A DNA stretch of 64,000 bases from CAWDPQ01 sp963804245 (GTDB lineage Bacteria > Acidobacteriota > Vicinamibacteria > Vicinamibacterales > 2-12-FULL-66-21), in contig CAWDPQ010000010.1 of assembly GCA_963804245.1 (NCBI GenBank), positions 248,001 to 312,000 of the forward strand, read 5' to 3'. Shown here in pieces: positions 61,152 to 64,000 of this stretch. The notes under the pieces were generated by a model. The model was not told the DNA's origin, did no database searches, and saw only the letters and a list, made by a program, of their open reading frames with translations. Position 1 is the first letter of the stretch; each line of letters starts with the position of its first letter. A program made the translations under genes and the position numbers.

Positions 61152-64000
61152 ATGAAGCTCAGCACCGGTCTCGCCGCCGTCCTGGTCGCGCTCGCCGCCT
61201 CGTCTCCGTCCGCCCAGACGGCCCCAGTCCTCGCGCAGCAGCCGGTGCTCAGCGCCACTCAGGTCGTGTTCGTTTTCGCCGGCGATCTGTGGAGCGTCCC
61301 GCGGGCCGGCGGCGAAGCCCGCCGGCTGACGGCTGGCGCGGGAGTGGAATCGAACCCGACCTTCTCGCCGAACGGTGAGTGGATTGCCTTCACCGGGCAG
61401 TACCGACGGGAACACCGACGTCTTCGTCATGCCGGCGCAGGGCGGCGTGCCGAAACGGCTCACGTGGCACCCCGATGCTGACACCGCGATCGGCTGGGCG
61501 CCCGATGGCAAGCGGGTGTTGTTCTCGTCGACGCGAACGAGCTATTCGCGCTTCCGCGAGCTGTTCCTGGTCGGCCTCGACGGTGGTCTCGCGGAAAAAG
61601 TGCCGCTGCCGATGGGGTTCGAGGCGGCGTTTTCGCCGGACGGCGACCGCCTGGCCTACGTGCCGCTGTCCCGCGCATTCACCGCGTGGAAGCGCTATCG
61701 CGGCGGCCAGGCCACCCCGATCTGGATCGCCAACCTCGCCAACAGTCAGATCGAGAAGCTGCCGCGCGAGACGTCGAACGATTACTCGCCGATGTGGGTC
61801 GGCGATCGGATCTACTTCCTCAGCGACCGGAGCGAACCGGTCACGCTGTACCCGTACGACCTCAAGACCAAGAAAGTGTCCCAGGCCATTCAGAATTCGG
61901 GGATGGATTTCAAATCGGCGTCCGCGGGTCCTGGCGCAATCGTCCTGGAGCAGTTCGGACAGATTCAGCTGTACGACCTCGCCTCGGCACGGCTGACGCC
62001 ACTGACGATCACGATTGCGGGCGACATTTCCGAGATGCGTCCGAAGTACGTCAACGTCGGGCGCCGATTGACCAACGCGCACATCTCACCGACCGGTGCC
62101 CGCGCGCTGTTCGAGGCGCGGGGCGAGATTCTGACGGTGCCGGCGGAGAAAGGGGACACGCGCAATCTGACCTCGACGCCAGGCGTCATGGAGCGCGATC
62201 CGGCGTGGTCGCCCGACGGCCAGTGGATCGCCTATTTCTCGGATGAGAGCGGCGAGTACGAGCTGCACGTCCGCGACTCGCTCGGTCGGAGCGAGGCCCG
62301 CAAGATTCGCCTGGAGCAGCAGCCGACGTTCTATCTGATGCCCCGCTGGTCGCCGGACAGCAAGAAGCTCGCGTATCTCGACGCGCACCTGAACACCTGG
62401 TACGTGGACATCGATCAGCGCAAACCGGTCAAGGTCGACAAGGACCGGTATCTATTCCCTCCGTCCGAGCGCGCGCCCGTGTGGTCGCCGGACAGCAAAT
62501 GGATCGCCTACTCGAAGCGGCTTCCGAATTATCTCAGCGCCATCTTCATCCACTCGGTCGGCGATGGGAAGAGCCGCCAGCTCACCGACGGGCTGAGCGA
62601 TGCGCGGTATCCGGTCTTCGACGCGGATGGCAAACACCTGTACTTCACGGCGAGCACGGATTCCGGTCCGTCGTTGGAACCTGATATCCGGAGCGCTGTC
62701 CGGCCGCCGACGCGCAACGTCTACGTGGCGGTGCTCTCGAAGAACGATCCGTCGCCGCTCGCGCCCGAGAGCGACGAGGAGAAGGTGACGAAGCCAAGCG
62801 ACGACAAGACCGCAAAGCCCGCCGAGAAGCCCGAGGCGAAGCCTGACGCCGCCGGCGAGGAATCGCGGCCACCGGCAGCTCCGGCCAAGGTGCCGGAGGT
62901 CCGTATCGACTGGGATCGGATCAACCAGCGAATCCTTGCGCTTCCGCTCCCGGCACGCCGCTATGTGGCCCTGCAGGTCGGCAAAGCGGGGAACCTCTTT
63001 GCGCTCGAGGCTCCGCCGCCGACACCCGGCAGCGCCCCCGGATCGACCGTGCACCGGCACGATCTGAAACAGCGCCGTTCCGACGTGGTTGCGAGCGGGG
63101 TGCGGTTTTTCGAAGTCTCCGCGAACGGCGAGAAGACCCTGAGCGCCCAGGGCGATCGCTGGACGATCCAATCGCTGCGGCCGATGCCGCCGGCGAGCGG
63201 AGGTGCTGGCGGTGCCTCGGCCGCCGGTCCTCCTGCGCCGGCCGGACCTGGCGGCGGTGGCGGATCCGGGACCTTCGCGCTCAGGACCGAGGAGATCGAG
63301 ATCCGGTCCGAGCCGCGAGTCGAATGGAAGCAGATGTATTACGACGCGTGGCGGATCCAGCGCGAGTTCTTCTACGACCGCGACCTCCACGGCCTCGATC
63401 TGACAAAGGCCATCAAGAAGTACGAGCCCTATCTCGAGTCCGTGCAGTCGCGCCGCGATCTCAATTACGTCTTCGCCGACATGATGGGTGAGATCACCGT
63501 CGGTCACCTAGGCGTTGGCGGCGGCGACGTCCCGGAAACCAAGACCATCCCAACCGGACTTCTCGGCTGCGATTACCGCATCGAGAACGGTCGTTATCGG
63601 TTCTCACGCGTCTACGACGGCGAAAACTGGAATCCGGATCTCAAAGCACCGCTCACACAGCCAGGCGTGAACGTCCAGGAAGGCGAATATCTCCTCGCCG
63701 TGAACGGCCGTGAAATCCGCGCGACGGACAACGTCTACAGTTTCTTCGAGGCGACCGCCGGCAAGAGCGTTCTCCTCCGCGTCGGTCCGAACGCCGATGG
63801 CTCGGGCGCTCGCGAAGTCACCGTCGTGCCCGTGCCGAACGAGGGACGACTGCGCAACCTTGCCTGGATCGAAGGCAACCGCCGCAAGGTGGACGCGGCG
63901 ACCAGCGGACGAATCGCCTACGTCTACATGCCCGACACGTCGTTCGGCGGGCTCACAAATTTCACTCGCTACTACTACGCGCAGGTCGGCAAGGAGGCGG
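61152..64000 (+). CDS. Tricorn-like protease (peptidase S41), partial at right edge, one frameshift
   Basis: The ATG at 61152 has a GGAGG ribosome binding site; the leader is MKLSTGLAAVLVALAASSPS. After one frame change near 61402 (QY to DGNTDVFVMP) the frame stays open to the window end, giving about 949 residues so far. There are two propellers of WD/Tricorn type (FSPNGEWIAFTGQY, WSPDGQWIAYFSDESGEYEL, WSPDSKKLAYLDAHLNTWYV), a Lys/Pro/Glu linker near 62760-62890, and the core S41 region (MMGEITVGHLGVGGGDV with the likely catalytic His, a PDZ (QEGEYLLAVNGREIRATDN), and the start of the S41 domain GRIAYVYMPDTSFGGLTNF). The catalytic Ser lies beyond the window. Confidence 0.88.

Noticed and set aside
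61390..63507. Minus-strand frames of 230 and 351 codons opposite the Tricorn-like gene
   Set aside because: The plus strand has propeller, PDZ and S41 features; the minus-strand frames are shadows.

Overview
The window is about 64 kb of GC-rich DNA, with no rRNA, tRNA, CRISPR array or insertion sequence that I could recognise. The gene content points to Acidobacteriota, probably a Vicinamibacteria-type soil lineage (inference). The signs are three very large Oar-like TonB-dependent receptors with an N-terminal carboxypeptidase-regulatory domain, a PadR regulator translationally coupled to an ADOP/MacB-type permease, at least three Hanks-type kinases plus a pseudokinase, a Tricorn-type protease, an S9 peptidase, a PQQ dehydrogenase, and short GC-rich repeats between genes.

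Layout. 1-4.8 kb: two coupled exported proteins on the minus strand (the first runs off the left edge), an exported family-I pyrophosphatase, and a lipoprotein with a jelly-roll plus sialidase-like propeller. 4.9-12.9 kb: a tight eight-gene minus-strand operon, the most interesting part of the window. In transcription order it encodes a VWA lipoprotein, a PspA/IM30 (ESCRT-III superfamily) protein, a membrane-anchored fusion of an ABC substrate-binding domain with an OmpA peptidoglycan-binding domain, an ABC permease, an ABC ATPase, a two-TM coiled-coil protein, a CDC48/Vps4-like AAA+ ATPase and a small helical protein. 13-19.4 kb, same strand: a DHDPS-like lyase and an extended SDR, preceded by a signalling cassette of PDZ-TM-GAF-kinase, pseudokinase and ECF sigma factor. 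19.7-23 kb: a GDSL esterase and a sulfatase-fold/TPR lipoprotein.

23-41 kb: a heavily frameshifted TonB receptor, a frameshifted amidohydrolase, a GNAT protein, an iron-type alcohol dehydrogenase (hydroxyacid-oxoacid transhydrogenase-like), a GH123-like DUF4091 protein, a second TonB receptor, a PQQ dehydrogenase and the PadR/ADOP pair. 41-50.5 kb: small and membrane proteins, a glutaredoxin-DUF2892 fusion, glgB, a 47-aa basic protein, an ABC-F ATPase, an EVE-domain protein, a kinase-TPR protein and a Mug-type glycosylase. 50.5-64 kb: gabD, an outer-membrane protein coupled to a kinase, an S9 peptidase, a third TonB receptor and the 5' part of a Tricorn-like protease.

A caution runs through the annotation. 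About ten otherwise well-conserved genes are interrupted by single-base frame changes, and most change the frame in the sense of one extra base. This looks more like sequencing or assembly error than like about ten independent pseudogenes, so those genes are described as reconstructed reading frames. The 4.9-15 kb operon region and the glgB region read cleanly.
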